A DNA stretch of 64,000 nt from Lethocerus indicus (taxonomy: Eukaryota > Arthropoda > Insecta > Hemiptera > Belostomatidae): positions 8,645,575-8,709,574 of the forward strand of contig JACDQD010000005.1 of the NCBI GenBank assembly GCA_019843655.1. Reading direction: 5' to 3'. This document shows, piece by piece, positions 38,601-53,600 of this stretch (position 1 is the stretch's first letter; every line of letters begins with the position of its first letter). A program made the translations under genes and the position numbers. Below the pieces are notes generated by a model. That model was not told where the DNA came from and ran no database searches. It saw nothing but the letters and a program-made list of their open reading frames with translations.

Positions 38601-41600
38601 AGCCAGTTCCTGTTATATATCGAAAGTTGGGGTTAACTGGAAAAGCTGGAAGACTCTGTTAGTGTATTTTATGAAATACGTAGTAATTTTTTCGACTCAC
38701 ACTTCTTGATCGGACAGGTTTGATCGGGTTCATCGCAATGGCCTTCTCCTGGAACTGTATCTGGCTGTTGTGCCAGAGTATGGCCGCCTCCGCCGCCTCC
38801 TCCTTGCGCCTCTTGTACGCCACGTGGGTGCGGTACACGTGGTACAGCGTGCCCGTTATCACGATGCAGAAGATCGAGGTGGCGATGATGAAGAACACTT
38901 GATGAACAAAAGTTATCGTCAATTGTACCAGAATAGAATACATCCTCTGGGGGTACGTTTTTAATTATTAGTTAGGATTATTATTAATATTATTTCAATT
39001 GGGACTCTTATTTTTCTCTCCACATCGGGGGAGCCTCTTTGGACCGGAGGATCAAAGCTTCTATAGAATTACAGGAATAAACTGGGGAGTTTTCCCCAAA
39101 TATTTAACTAAGTTCAATGTTCAATATGAGATGAGAAACTATTAACAAAAATTACCGTAGATTTCGTGTGTTTCTGTCTCCTCTCTCTGTTTAGTCTTTT
39201 GCTAGACCAGTTTCGGCCGCTCGCCATTTTCAGTAGCGGTGTTAGTCACTTCTGGCACTTTGGATGTTTTTCGGGCATCTTCACTGCACTGTCACTGTCA
39301 CTTGTACTCTGGTGGTTGTCTGTTTGTCGTGTGTACTTATACTTGTCTCGTTATTGTGTTAATCGACTTAAGTCTTTGTAGGATTCTCCAAAGTGCCAAA
39401 ATGACATCGCTTACTGAAGATGGCGAGCAGCCGAAATCGGTCTAGCAAAAGACCGACCCAGCGAGAGGAGACAGAAACACGCGTAATCTACGGTATTCCA
39501 TCCCCTCGCAGACCACAAATCATGTCCCGTCAAATAACAAATTATAACTATGAAAAAATATGGTTTGTTCTGAAAGTACCGAAAATTACTGAGGTAGACT
39601 TTAAATGGTTATAAATTGACTGTTGACTATGGTTTAAATGGAATCTGCAGGAATGAAAAATCAAATTTAAAAAAAAAAGTGAAAAGTGATAGCTTTCTGA
39701 AAGTACCTCTGCCAGCGCCTTCCTCCTTAGTCGATGGGTCCGAATAAAGTGATTTGTAGGGAATCCTCGCGGGTGGATCCTCCACCCATGCCTGGTGGTC
39801 TTGACCCTGCAGAAATCAGTTAATATGTCAGTGCCCCAATTTTATTTCTCAGCCGGATAATAATGATCGAGAAATAGAAAATAGTGTGGAGGACGTACGA
39901 CGCTGAAGTTGAGCGACGGTCCCGGCCTCGGCTTGTGTATGGCGTCGAAGAATGCGCACTGGGCGCTCCTGACGCCTTGCGAGTTCTTGACGATGACCTC
40001 CTCGCTGCCGGTCTTCGTGAACAGCATGTACTCGTCCAGCGGCTTCATGCTCACCTGGTTCACTTCCAGGAAAACGTCTGCGCTCAACGGACAAAAAAGG
40101 GGTTAGACGTCCGTCTGTCGATTTTCAGACGTACAGGAAGTCCGAGAATTGTACTTACTGGACAGACATCCGCTGTAGCCCGTGTAGGCTGCGAACCTGG
40201 GGTCGCTGGTGTTCAAGCCGCCTATCTGCACTTCGTTGGCCCCGGGATGACCGTCGGGGACGTCGGTCAAACTGAGTACCGGGATAGGAACGAGGGGAAC
40301 TATTGCACGGTCGATCTGTGGACAAAATATTTTCTCGATTAATCCATTAGACCTGTTTGCTCAGAATACCAGCGCATCGGCGCATATGTCGCAGTATTTC
40401 TTGAATAGTATTTGTTTTAAGGCTCGACTTGAAGAACGTATACAGGCCAGGTAAGGATGTAAAAAACATAAACGGCTCCTTAAAGTATGGGTTCATTTTG
40501 CCCAATAGAATGGCAAGGGGATGTGGACGAAACATGGAGAATATTCCAGAACTTAAAGGAGAAAATAAACTCGCTAAGTGCCATTCCATAATCACAAAAA
40601 AGACATTATACCCGACAGCATGTCTAGCTCCATCCTTCAGGAGCTTCCAGCTCCTGCTCCCCCGGGAGCTTGCAGCTGTTTTCTCCTGAGCGTTGCCAGA
40701 TATCATCCATTACAAAATGGAAAAAGACACGGGACATTTGGTTCCCGCCATTCAAAATGGCGGAGTCGAGCCACGATAAAGTAAATGAACGAGGATTGGA
40801 ACTTTGCAAAAACTGTTTGCACATTTGTAAACCCGAAACAAATCTTTAGATATAATGAAATGCGCTGGGCCATTCTTTCGGTGAAACGGTACTTAATATC
40901 GTCACAGGCATACAACATATCAGTTTTAATATATTTAATTATTTATGGCTTTATTGTACGTACTAACAGGATATTAAGTTTGATATCGATAGCATTGAAG
41001 CATTGGGTTCTTACTAGTAGAACTGCAGCGTCGTTCGTCCTCTTGTAGTAGACCGAATGCCTGGCACCGTTCAAGAAGAACCTGTCCTTTATCCTGGCAC
41101 CGAAGGCCGAACCCTCCCTGTCCTCTTCGAATATAAGGTCGCCTTCAGCGCTCAGCGCCACCAGCAGGTAGTAACTTCGCCTGCAAACAGAGTACTCAAA
41201 TACCACAAGGTCTCTCGGTGACCGAGAAAAACGTTCTAGCAGTAGACCGAGAGAGTTAGTAACGTTCCAAGATTCAGCCACCGATGTATACACGAAAGGG
41301 AATAAACCTTTCAAGTGTTCTCCAAAAACAGGAATAACCTCGGACAGATAGGGACTTGATGGCCCCCTACAGTATCACGCTATATAGCCGACCAAATAAA
41401 AATAATTAAGATAAGTATGAAACTGTTATCGTCAAATATTTTAGGAGCAATCCTCGCCGGAATATTAATTCTATTAATATTAAGCTTAATTAACACCCCC
41501 CCCCCCACCGCCCCCGATTCAATAGGCAATCGGACGTACTTATTTTCGGTCTGAAGGAGAAGCACTACGGTGTTCCTCTGTCTGTCGTCCGAGGTTGAGA

Positions 41601-44600
41601 ACGCCAGCTGGACCCTGATCTCGTTGACGGGGCCCTCGAGGAAGAACTTCCTCTGGAGTACGCTCTCGCCGCTGAAGTCCGCCCCCTTTTCTGCAAAAGA
41701 CGGAGTGAAAAACAAATATGAGCGTTATTTTGAACATTCCCACTGACAAATCAGTATTCTGTTTTTTCGGGCAGACCTTGACCGCAGAATTCGCCGTAGT
41801 AGGAGGTGAACTCGCAGTCGCAGGACGATTCCGCCTTGAGGAAATCCTCAATGCATATGCCGCCGTTCTTGCACGGCTCCTCGTCGCACTTCATACTGCA
41901 TCCGGCCGCCATACCGACCACGTCTGCAAAGAACAACAAAAATCTATTACTAGTGAAGGTTTCAGAGAGCAGAGCTTGAATTGCCACTGATGTAATTCGA
42001 TATTCTTTTTTACCGGACTTGTTGGACGACTCGATATAATTGGTGAGGTTGACGAGCGCGTCGCCTATCTTCAGCCCCCTGATGCAGCCAATGTACCCCT
42101 GGAGGGGCTTCTCTTCGGAGACAGGCAGCAGGCTGTCGTAACCGCCCAGGCTCACCTCGAAGTACTCGGTCGGCGGGGCCGGCGGTCGTTGGGGAGCCAA
42201 CACTTCTGCAGATAACAAATTCGGTTGGGGTTTAACACATGTTTCGAGGCAAATTAAAAATGATTTAATTTTTAAATAAGAGCAACACTAAATTCTAATT
42301 AAATTTTATTCTGCGGACCCGAATAAAAATTTAAATTTTAATTAAATAGAGTTTCGAATGATCCTTTCTATGTCCTTTTACGGCTGGACAACGCTCACGT
42401 CCAGAGGGATTCCGTCTTCAAAGCTCCCCGGTACGATTCAAGTTGGAGTCGCGAGTCCTGGACATTTTCCGACTTACTCGGAACAGACATACTCACATAT
42501 TTATGTGTATATGATTTACGAAAATTGAAAACGGCCCGCGGTAGAAATGATACTTTAAAATTACATTGACATATCATATCACATGATAAATTGACAATTG
42601 TGAAGACAAGTGACAGTGCAGTGAGGATGCCCAAGAAACATCCAAAGTGTCAACAGTGACTAACACAGCTACTGAAGATGGCGAGCGGCCAAAACCGGTC
42701 TAGCGAAAGACCAAACCGGCGAGAGGAGACGGAAACACATGAAATCTACGGTATTCCAACCCCTCGCAGACCACGAAATAGATATTCCAAAATATTACAT
42801 ATTATTTTTATATATTTGACTGAGAAACTTCGATACCTTTCTCGGGGTTGAGCCAAGGCTTGTGCGAGTACTCTGTAAGCAGATTGACTCCGAACGGTAT
42901 CGAGCTGTTCTTCTCGTTGACGTAGACTGTGGTGTCTGAAGCCGACCTAACGACCGCAATCTGGATCGACTTGCCGACGCTGAGTTCTAAATGGATAGAA
43001 TAACAGAAATCGTTTTAAAATTTAGACCATACAGGCAATGCACAATTCCGCTGTACGGATTTTATAATTCTTCATTTTCGAAACTTGAATTAATCAAACA
43101 TAATCATATAGCTGAACGTCACCCCTGAAGTCGCGCTGCACCGACATAGATGGAGAAGGGCATGCAAAAAAGCAGACCCCGCATAGAAGCGGGACTTCAA
43201 CGCTTGGAAGAAGAAGAAGAAGAATGAGAAGAAGAAGAAGAAGGAGGAGGAGGAGGAGAAGAATCATATAGTTGGGGAAGTTAAAGCGTCAACATATATT
43301 AATTAATTAATGTTCAACAGAAGCGCTATATTTTACCGATCTGAGTTACTGCAATCGATTGACCGTTAATCTGCATGCTCCTCACGGCTGAAAACATTTC
43401 TTTCCACGACTTTTTTATATTGACTCTTTGAATATAATAATTTTTACCCGGGTAGTCGACAGTGACGTTGTGTATGGTGTCGCCCGAATTAAAGAGGAAG
43501 ACGAGAGTCCTGCCGTCAACTATGAAGAGCTGGACGAAGTTGTTGAGGTGGTCGTTGGCGTGCAGGACCAAGGAGTGGTGGTCGTAGGTCCTCAGGTTCA
43601 CAAGGAAGGTCTCGTTCAGCAGGCCCCTGAACACGAGCCTGTCGCCGTCGTCGGACTCGGCCAAGTAGTTGCGCTTAAGGTACGAGTCCCTCGACACCAG
43701 GGTCATACCGTTTTCGTTTATATCTGCAACAAAAAAAAGGTATCAGCCCAGATTTGGTTGAATGGTTAACGGCTGAAATTCATCCTTTCTGAGGATATTT
43801 CACTTGTAAATTGGAAAATTGTATTTTAATACATAGTTCTGACTGAAACACTGGGCCATGAATTGAGAGAACCGACGTTTTGGTACATATGCTCGTCCAA
43901 TCGTTAAGAGTTAAAACCCTTTTGTTTAAATTAAAGAATTTCATATTGAAATAATTTTTTAATATAATATGGGGTGCTCACTTGTCTCGCAGTAGGTCCC
44001 GATGTAGGCCCAGCGGTTTTCGCAGACGCACTGGAAAGTGCTCCAGAGCTCCTTGCAGGTGGCGCCGTTCTTGCACGGGTTCGGATCGCACGAGGGCTTG
44101 CAGTCCTTGATGATCTCCGAGAGGTGGACGCTCATGTAGGAGTAGATGTCCAGAATCTCCCCGTTGACGACCAGGCCTCGGAAACAACCGATCAGACCCT
44201 GGCGCACCGACCGTTTTTCAAGTAGGTCCCTTTTAAGGCAAATAGACAATTTTTGAAAATATGGAAAAAACGGTGGAGGTTAGAAAATTGAAAATTAAGC
44301 ATTATAAAAGAGGCCGGGTTGGCCTAAATGGAGTCTCAGGGGAGTCTCATGGGAGTCACATGGTAGTCTCAAGGGAGTTTCAAGAAATTCAGGTAACCGT
44401 ATCGGATGTCCAATGTGAGAAACATTGTCGGTTTATATATAAATACGTAAAGCATAAGACTTGCGAACGTCTACAATAGATGGGTTTTTTAGGCTGACTG
44501 ACTCTGTCGCCCCGCCGATGAACATGCTGCCCTCGAAAGGCCCGAACTCCTCTTCGGGAAGGAGGTCGACCATCTGGTAGTCGGTGTTGATCATGAACCT

Positions 44601-47600
44601 GACGTGGTGTTCGTTGTAGTCGATCCAGATCTTCTGCCACTCCCCGCTGTTCAGCTTGCGCTGGGACTTGATGGCCAGCTCCCTCGACGAGCCGGTGCTC
44701 AGAGTGAAGTTGAAAGTCAGCTGGAAGTCTGCCGGACAACGGGCGGTATGCATTTTATTTTTCACGTAAATATTTATTTCATAACAAGAACTGTAAATTA
44801 CACATAAGGTATACAACAGGCTGTGAGTGAGTGTATGAGCAATGAATGTAAACCTATGCTCTCGAGCTTTCAAAAATACATGACTTCCTGTTTTGAAGAA
44901 TACCCGAGTGAGTTTCTCTTGATTAAAAATGAAAACAATTTCAACAACTACTGATATTACTTGTTGGTTTTAGTTTTAGTGGGAGGTGTCTCCCACCTAC
45001 CGAGAACGCTTGGTATGTGGCTCTTGGTGACTACTGAAGACTTACCGCTGGTGAGGGCCACCATGAACGACGGGTGATGGGGTCTAATAGGCGGCTGGTA
45101 GAGCAGTATCGCCTTTTCGCCCGTGGTCCTGAAACTGAACGCTATGTCGCCTTTCCGCCATCCTGGAACCTCTATGTACGATTGGCTCGTCGTGAACGTC
45201 ACCACGTACTTCTGGGTGTCTGCAACAATCAAACAGGTAAGTGGGCCTATTTTATTATGTCGTATTTGGGCGGCGTCTAATCTAAATCTAATCTAATGGT
45301 TCAGTTTTCAAGCCCGAATGAAAATCCCATCAACCACCGTTTCGACCAAGCCACAGGAGAAATGGTTTTTATCCCATATTTTAAGGTTGTCCCTCTGCTA
45401 GGTTTCTCACCACCGTCAGTAGTCAACTGGCTGGACAGGGATATGGTGCTTTGCTCAGATCAGGGATTAGTTCAGAATTTAAAGTTAATGAACCAGTCGC
45501 CCGGTAGTATTGATAGCAATACCAAAAAATGAAACCAAAAAAAGTGGAATTAACTAAGAAAAAACAGTTGTTCCACTGACTGGTTTCGACGCATTCCAGC
45601 GGTCCCAGCGTTATCCTGCCCAGCGCGTCCTCTTCGAGGTTCTTCTGCTGAAGAAATACCATCTGGGTGATGCCCAGCGAGTTGGGCGATATGTAGTAGC
45701 CGTCGTCCGAGAGCCACTTGGCCTCGCTTATATCGCAGTTGCACGATTGGTCGGGATTGACGCACGTCCGGTTCTCTGCATGAAAACGACAATATTAATT
45801 ATCAAAATTTGATATTATAGACGTAACAAAACTGCTATTTTCGGTGTCAATCTCAACCGGTCTTGGAATCGAGGGATAAGAATGATTCCCAAGAGTATCA
45901 TCGATCAAACAGGAAGTTAGTTAGTGGTAATTAAAATTCTGGTAGAGGAAACATTTGCTCTAACTTCTCTTTGCCATAATATCACAGCTGCAACAACCTC
46001 ATTAACTTGTCTTTTTTAAACCGATATGAATTTAGTGTCAGAAATGGCTAGAAGAGAGTTAGACCGACCTGCGCACGGGCATGATCCCCTCTTGACGTTG
46101 CCCACGTAGTCGACGGTGCCGTTGTTGGCAGCCGAGACAAACCACGTCGCCGAATGGAGCTCAAGCGGCGCCTTGTAGCAGTCGTACTTGATGTGCTGGG
46201 AACAGTAGAGCGAATGGGAGATCAGCTCCTGGAGCATCTCGGACGTGAACTCCCTGTAGGAGATCGTGAAGCTGAAGTCGCTCTCGGCCTGGCTCCGAAC
46301 GTCCTGAAACCGCGGTTTGCGATTAGGGAAATGCGAAATTGAGACCGCGGTGAAAAACGGGAAAATATAATATCGATTATCCAGAAAAAATGTAGTAATT
46401 CACTGGAGCCAGTATGGTAAACACCAAGGACACCTGTGAATGGCGTCTCGCTATCTTCATTACCATGGTACAAATTGAATTTGTTTTTACCACACTTTTC
46501 CATTACCGGTTTTGCGTACATATTATTTATTTATTTTATTATTTTTTATTATGTGCTGCGGGACTTCCGCTCTACGACGAAGTCGGAGACGCTATGAGGT
46601 GAGCACTTTACAGCGCTCGAACACTTCGCAGGAAATCTTGATAATCTTAAATAAGAATTATCTTACTGGCAAAAAAAATTGACGGTTCGATATTGTTATA
46701 TAATCTTCTATTTGACAATAATCTATTAAATGTATTAGATATATTTTGTACGTTTTGTCCACTAACCACTTGACTAGGAAGATTGTGTTCTACAATAGTT
46801 TTGGTTGAATCCTCTAATGACTGAAACTCACACTTGACATGGGCCGGGGGGAATCTTCCGTTTCCGTCGATGTCAATTAGGTAAACGTCCGGCTTTGTGT
46901 AACCCAACAGAGCTAGTTCCTCGCAAGTTTTTCTAAATTTTGCTGCAAAAAAAAACAAAGTTGACAGTTCTCGTCGAAATTGTGGATCGTGCGTGGAATT
47001 TTGCATTGGGTTAGACTCCGCGATCTATCGAAAAATCTAGGGTTTTGGCACCATATTTTTTTAATTCTATATAGGATATTTGTACGAACCAAAGTGGCAG
47101 TTCTTGCCAATGTAGCCGGTGCCCTTGCAGTCGCAGTCGAGCCTGTCGTCTTTCACGGAGCACTTGCCGTTGTGCTCGCAGGCGTTTGGCCTCTTGCAGG
47201 GGTCGACCAGCTCGCAGTTGTCCAGCGAGACCTGGCCGAACGTGTGCTTCGTGCGGACAACGAAACGGGGCTCGATCTTCTCGCCGTTGATCTTCACCTC
47301 GCGCATACACCCTACCAGACCTTCAACAAAAATGTTCGTCCTGTAGGAAATAGTCCAGCGACGTCCCGGTCTGCAGACCCAATGTGGGGGAGCAAGGACT
47401 ATGCGCGGGATACGCAGAGTGTCCTGTCTTTTCTTAGAACATAGAAATCAAACATTTATCGTGTTCGTGTCAACATGTTTTGTTGTTACTTACCGACATT
47501 GGTCTTCCCGGTAACAGTGCTGCCTATAGTGATGTTCTTTCCCAGCGTTAGGTCAGGTCCGGCGAGCAGCTCCTGTTTGTGCTTGTAATCGACCATCAGG

Positions 47601-50600
47601 CTCACCTCCCCATTTAGGTAGCCCAGTTCTACCTGGCAAGAAAATTTATCGACTAAAGTAGTTTTTAATTAAGATTACAAATCGTAGTACAATCGTATCT
47701 GGCCTGTTTGTGGACGTACACTATGGTTTTTCTCTTAGATAGTATTACAGGTCGTGCCAACTTACAGTGTGCCATGTCCCTCTCGCGTCGTACTTGACAG
47801 TCGTCAGGTGCGTGAAGTTCCTGACGACGTCCGGCACCAATTCGAACCTGAGCTCCTCGTTGACCAACCTCAACTAGAGACAGAGCAAAAGAAGATAAAT
47901 TATATAGATCAATTAATCCTGAGTTTGGTAGGAACATCCGACATTAATTTGTAAAAGTAAACAGGGTAGAATTCAGAAAAAAAAATCGACGATACCTCCC
48001 AATATCCTTTTCCGTGCGGGGACGACACCTGGGATGATGCCAGGACGGCCATGTTCCTGCTGCTCTTGAACTCGAAGACGACGCTCAGGTTGGACCTCGG
48101 GTTGGAGTTGGGCCACCAGAAGTGGGACGACGGGTACGGGAAGGTCATCGGTATGACCTTGACGTCGGCCTCGGTCAGCTCGGGCTCAAGGACGCCGATG
48201 TAGTGCACCTTGGGGTTGGCCTTGTTCAGCTCGTACAGGATGGACACCTCGTTGTAGAACACGTATTTCAACGAACCGACGAAGTTGTTGTAGGAAATCA
48301 AACCTGGAAGAGCGGGAAGAACGGCGTCATTTAGTTCCGAAACGAGGAAGTATGAGTAACTGGGTAAGTGTGAGCCAGAAGGGAGAATGAATTGAAATTA
48401 ATTTCGGGTAGCAGGTGACGGACCCAGTAGGGAAGTTTAATCCCTTTCCCCAGTTGTGCTCCCTCCTCCCGGTTTCAGAACTTATACCGGTTCCATAATC
48501 AGGGTCTTTCAAAGAATCTGTCGAAGGCGATTTGGTCTTACCCTTCCTCTGAAGAAGTTCGGGCCCTCCGCCTATGTATATCTCCGGGTCGATGTAGAGA
48601 TGGTGCTGTGTGCCGGGCAGCGTCAGCTTGTGCCTCTCGGCGTCCAGGTAGACTGTGACTGTCGGGCCGTGGTGCACTATGGTCAGGTTTCGCCACTGGT
48701 TGTTCGTGACGGACTTGCCCAACCTGGTGGTCAGGCTGCCTCCTCCCAGGTCAACGTCCACCACAACAGTCGAGTTCACGATGCAGACCGCTATGTGGTG
48801 GTGGCTAGCCGACTCACCGCTGGCGTAGAACAGCGCCGAATCGTCGAAGTGAGTCTGAAACAAAAGATTAGAAGTCGCATTTTTAAAAACTAAATTCAAA
48901 TAGTATTTAAATTAGATTCGACTGTTTTCGATTTAAAATCACCTTGAAGTGTAAACTGATTCGGTTGACGCTCGAGTGGACTCTGTCTTTCCAGTCATAA
49001 ACTCTGTACGAGACGAACGATGACCCTCTCAGCGTGAGGATGGTGGCCGCTGTAAAAGTAGGGAAACTGTTACGGTCACGTTTCATTAATGATATTCAAT
49101 ATTAAATATAAATATAATTAATGCGGCAGAAATCGTGTCACTGTACATACTGTAAATATCGCATAGCTCTCCTTCGTAATGTGTTCCGAAGCAGTCGCAC
49201 GACAGATGGTTGTAATGGTTGATGCACATGCTGCCGACGAAGCACAAGTTTTCTCTCGTCCGACACCTACAAAAGAAGGGTGTACGTATAATATTAAATG
49301 GGGCTCTTTGTTTGAGGTTTATTGATATCAAACAGCTTCTTGAATCTAATATCTCTGAAACAGGACGTCTAAAGAGGGTCCCCAATGACGTACATCCAAA
49401 TCAAGGTTTCCATTTCTTCTCATACCATTTTATAACGGCTCGTGTAAGCTATTAGGAGAAAGGAGTTGCAAGCTCCCACACAGGTGGCGACAGCACATTG
49501 GGCAGAACCCCTATATCTTGGCCCCGTTGTTTCAAGGTGAGAGCTAGTCAATTCGTTAAAATTGTAACTGTAATTCATTGTTTGTTTTACTTACTTGTTG
49601 ATGCATCCCTCCTGTACGTTGTCGTGTTTTGTGGCTATCAAAGGTTTTATTGGCGACAGTTGGCCAGCCGTTTTTCCAGCGCTGAGCACCATGTTCTTTA
49701 TACAACCGACGAACGACTCTATTATGTACTTGACTCCGTGCAGTTTCTCTTCGGGGCTCAAACCTGCAATATTAAGACACATTTTAAAAACAGTTAGTTG
49801 GCTCTTAGTTATCTGCGTTTCAGCAAAAAAGAAAATTATAAGGCCTCGTTTAGTCCGAGTTTGAATTTCTGACTGCATTCAAATAACACAGTATGTGATT
49901 TTGTTTAAACTAGAATATTTTTCTGACAGATAACAATAATTAACTCGATTTTTACAATTTTGGTAAAAGACAGGAAATACTTAATTATTTTAAATTATCA
50001 CAGAAAAAGCTAGCATTTGACCGTTGAACGGTGTACCAATTGGTGTCTGGGAATACACATTCATTTCGTGTTTTTTGTCTTGATATTAATAGATATCAAT
50101 ATTCCATCTTATACACCACTGTACCTTGTACCAACCTCCGATTAGAACCACCGAGGGGAGGTCCCTCGAGACGCCGTAGCTGTCGTTCTTGTTCAGCCCC
50201 TGGACGAGGGTCTCCTGCGATTGGTCGTCGACTTTGGCTATTAGGCGGGCCCCGGCAACGTCTATCGTCACAGTCACGTTGTGCCACCGGTCACGATTCA
50301 AACCTGGGCCAGACTAATCTGTTGTTAAACTTACATTGGAAACAGCACGGGGGAAATATAGAAATATCCCCCTCGATTCTATTTTACTGCTTGGAAACTG
50401 TATTTCCCTACTAAGAACAAAATAAAACAATTAATGAGCAAAGGTTTCAGCGGAACTCCTACTGGAGTTCACCATCAGATTCCGGCTATGATAATACAAA
50501 AAAAAAACAATTAACAGAGACATAGGGTGCGATAACAGAAGAGGTTGGTTCCCAGTAATACGGGAACAGTCGATTCAGGACGGACCCTGACGGTGGAGCG

Positions 50601-53600
50601 AGTAAGAGTTCCGAAACGTCGGAAGCGGACAACAGCCGAGAGGGCCCCAGCGCCAAAAACCTGTCCAATGGAGTCCACTCAGGCGGTTTCCGAAGACAGG
50701 AAAAATCCCGGAAGTGCAGGAGGCCAACCGAGCTATGTCCCACAACGTTACCCGATCCCACCGGAAACCAGTCGGCCATAGATAAACAGCTTAAACTCGG
50801 TCTTGGGCCGATTAATCTTTGTTTTGTATAATAACAGAGTGCTTGTGAATATAAAAAACCTTCTCCGACGATGACCGACGTGGAGTGTTTGCCGAAAACG
50901 TGTACGACTTTGAGCTGTCCCTTTTCGACGATGACGTACAGGGCGTAGGGGTCGAGCCCTTCCGGCCGCTCCTTGATACTGTGGTAGACCAACAGGCCGT
51001 GGGGCAGCCGGGTGCGGAACTGGAACGAGATCTCCCTGCACAGCCTGCAGAAAAAGAAAACAGGTTTAACAGAATTTCGTATTTGGGCTTTTTAAGTTGG
51101 TTTTGTGTGCCACGGGTCACTGAATGCGTGTCACTCTAGGTTTGGGTTCGTGAGGAAACATGTTGTGAGCTCGTGAACCCAACTCTCATGATATGTTGAA
51201 GCCCCTTTTGAATTGCGAGTTTAGCGTTTGACACAACAAGGTACTATGTCGGGTCCCAACGTCCAGGAACTTCGGATTTCATCTCGTTTGATGGTATCGC
51301 CTCAGGTATTTGAGAGGTAACAATGCTAGGTAAATATGCATGATATATAGACCCATCCGCTACAGGAGATCTCCCTCAAGTGGGTGTTTTCACTCACCTC
51401 AATTGGAATGTAGGTATCCTGTTGCCGTCGAGTTGTATGAAGGCGTTGCTCTTGGCCATCATGAAGACCTTGTGGTGGCCGGTCTCCGGGAAGGTGAGTT
51501 CGGCTCCGCGCTGTTGGTGGGGCAGCATGGGCCTACCGGACTGCCTGGGGGCCACCGCCCCCGCCCCCGCAGCCGCCCCCGCCCCCGCCCCAGCTCCAAC
51601 CCCCGCACCCGCACCCACTTCACGGTCAGTCCCGGAGCTGGCGTTACCGCCCCCGGCCTCGGCCTCGGACCAAGCGTCCCCGCCACCGCCGCCGCTGACA
51701 CCACCCACGTTCGGCACCAAGTGGGGCGGCAGAGTGTCTGCAACCAACGAGGAAACGAGTTTAATAATGTCGCATCTATTTTGAAAATACGGGCGTGTCA
51801 TGTCCCTTTTTCACACTTTTATTTAGTTTCACATCGTGTCCTGTCGTGATTTGACCCACTTCCCAATGTTCGAATAAGCTGAAATTTTGCATACATATGT
51901 AACTCCGATGACAATGCAATATTCAGGTTCATCCCAGGTCACAGGTGACCACGGAGGTCACAACAATTTCACTGCAATTCACTTCAAATCATCGTAAAGC
52001 ATTTCTAACCTTTCACGCACCTTCAAAAACTATATTATAATTCTTTCAACATTCACACTATAACCTGAAATCATAAACCGGGAGAAATTTCTGTCAAGAC
52101 TAAAAATTAGGAAATAAAAAAAATATAAAATACTTTTTAAAAACACGCTTTTATTTAAATGCACTAAAAAGGAGAAGGAAAAGGATTTCTCCTTTTTAGT
52201 GCATTTAAATAAAAGCGTGTTTAAAAAATTTTTAAATATTTTATTATTATTATTATTATTCTAACATCCTTTGGTCCTCAAAGGGATGCGACACCGAACC
52301 AAATACCGGGTTCCACGGCCGTTCATCAATTCTCGTCAACATTAATCCGATTGATGACATAGACGATGACATTTGTTGCCCTATGAATTCTCATACCGTA
52401 TTGGCTGTCACGCTATTCGACTGATTTGAATATCGGTAACCGACTAGAATAATGTGCGCTATCAGTTCAAGGCCGTGATGTCTGATCGGCCAAGGTCACG
52501 ACCGTAGAGATATGTCGGTTGTTGGACACGTTCTGTTTACTCCCGAGTGGAAATCTCATCTATTCAATCATCAACCAAACAAACGGTAATAGTCATAACA
52601 CAGACAGATATATAAAGTACCGATTGAAATTATAGACCGTTAAAGTGTCCCGCCGAACCATTTTATATTCTTCTTTATATACTTCTTACACGCAGTAAAT
52701 TAATCAATTAGGCCATTACCCATCTGGGAAAATGCTTCCGTTTAGTAAACCCGAAAGTGGGGTGTCCTTAAACCTATTGGGATTATGACTCATTGATTCT
52801 CGCAATACTGTTAGAATGGCCCTACTGCCTTCCTGATAATCCTGCCACAGTAGTTATTTTCCCTGGAGAGGTTAGTATTCTGCGAAAATGTTTTAGTTTC
52901 GACTACCTGTTGTGTGGTCTGCGAGGGGTTGGAATACTGTAGATTGCGTGTTTCCGTCTCCTCTTTCTGGTTAAGTCTGTCCAGTACAAGTGACAGTGAC
53001 AGAGCACTGAGGATGCCCAAAAAACATCCAATGTGGCAAAAGTGACTAATCGCTGAAGATGGCGAGCAGCCGAAACCGGTCTAACAAAAGACCAAACCAG
53101 CGGGAGGAGACGGAAACACACGAAATCTACGGTGTTTTTGTTTCCTTCGCGTTTCGTTATTTCAGGTCTCAGGTGGTCCGCCAGAACACGAAAGACCGAG
53201 ATTCTCTCCCCTCGGTATATTATGCGACCTCACCGGAAGTTAGCGATAATTCAAATTGCGGTCTTTTTGGCTCGCCCAGTAATTCCTAGTGACCGGAATT
53301 TAGGTTTGCGATTTTTCCGCGCAATCGACTTACGGTCCCCGCCAATGCAGTAGTGGAGGCATTCGGCCTCCGAGTTGAAGACGTTTTCCCCCTTGCAGCC
53401 TCCGTAGACGAACGTCCGACACGCCTGTATCGACTGGTTGAAGTACCATTTCCGTACCCAGTCCGTACACGGGCCCCTTATCACAGTTCCTCGACACCTC
53501 TCTGAAAAAAATGAACACCACACATCAGAGATATCGAAGAGCCGAAAGCGCTGAAATAAATAATAGTTATCATATCGAATAATTGGCTCGAGGTTACCGG

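Noticed and set aside
39420..39614. Recurring peptide [24 protein letters not shown] in many places
   Set aside because: It is a translation of the fold-back repeat right arm. It recurs because the DNA recurs, and the frames end at different flanks.
51340..51849. 169-aa plus-strand frame rich in Pro and Arg
   Set aside because: It is the opposite strand of axotactin-like exon 3, whose minus-strand reading fits both splice phases.
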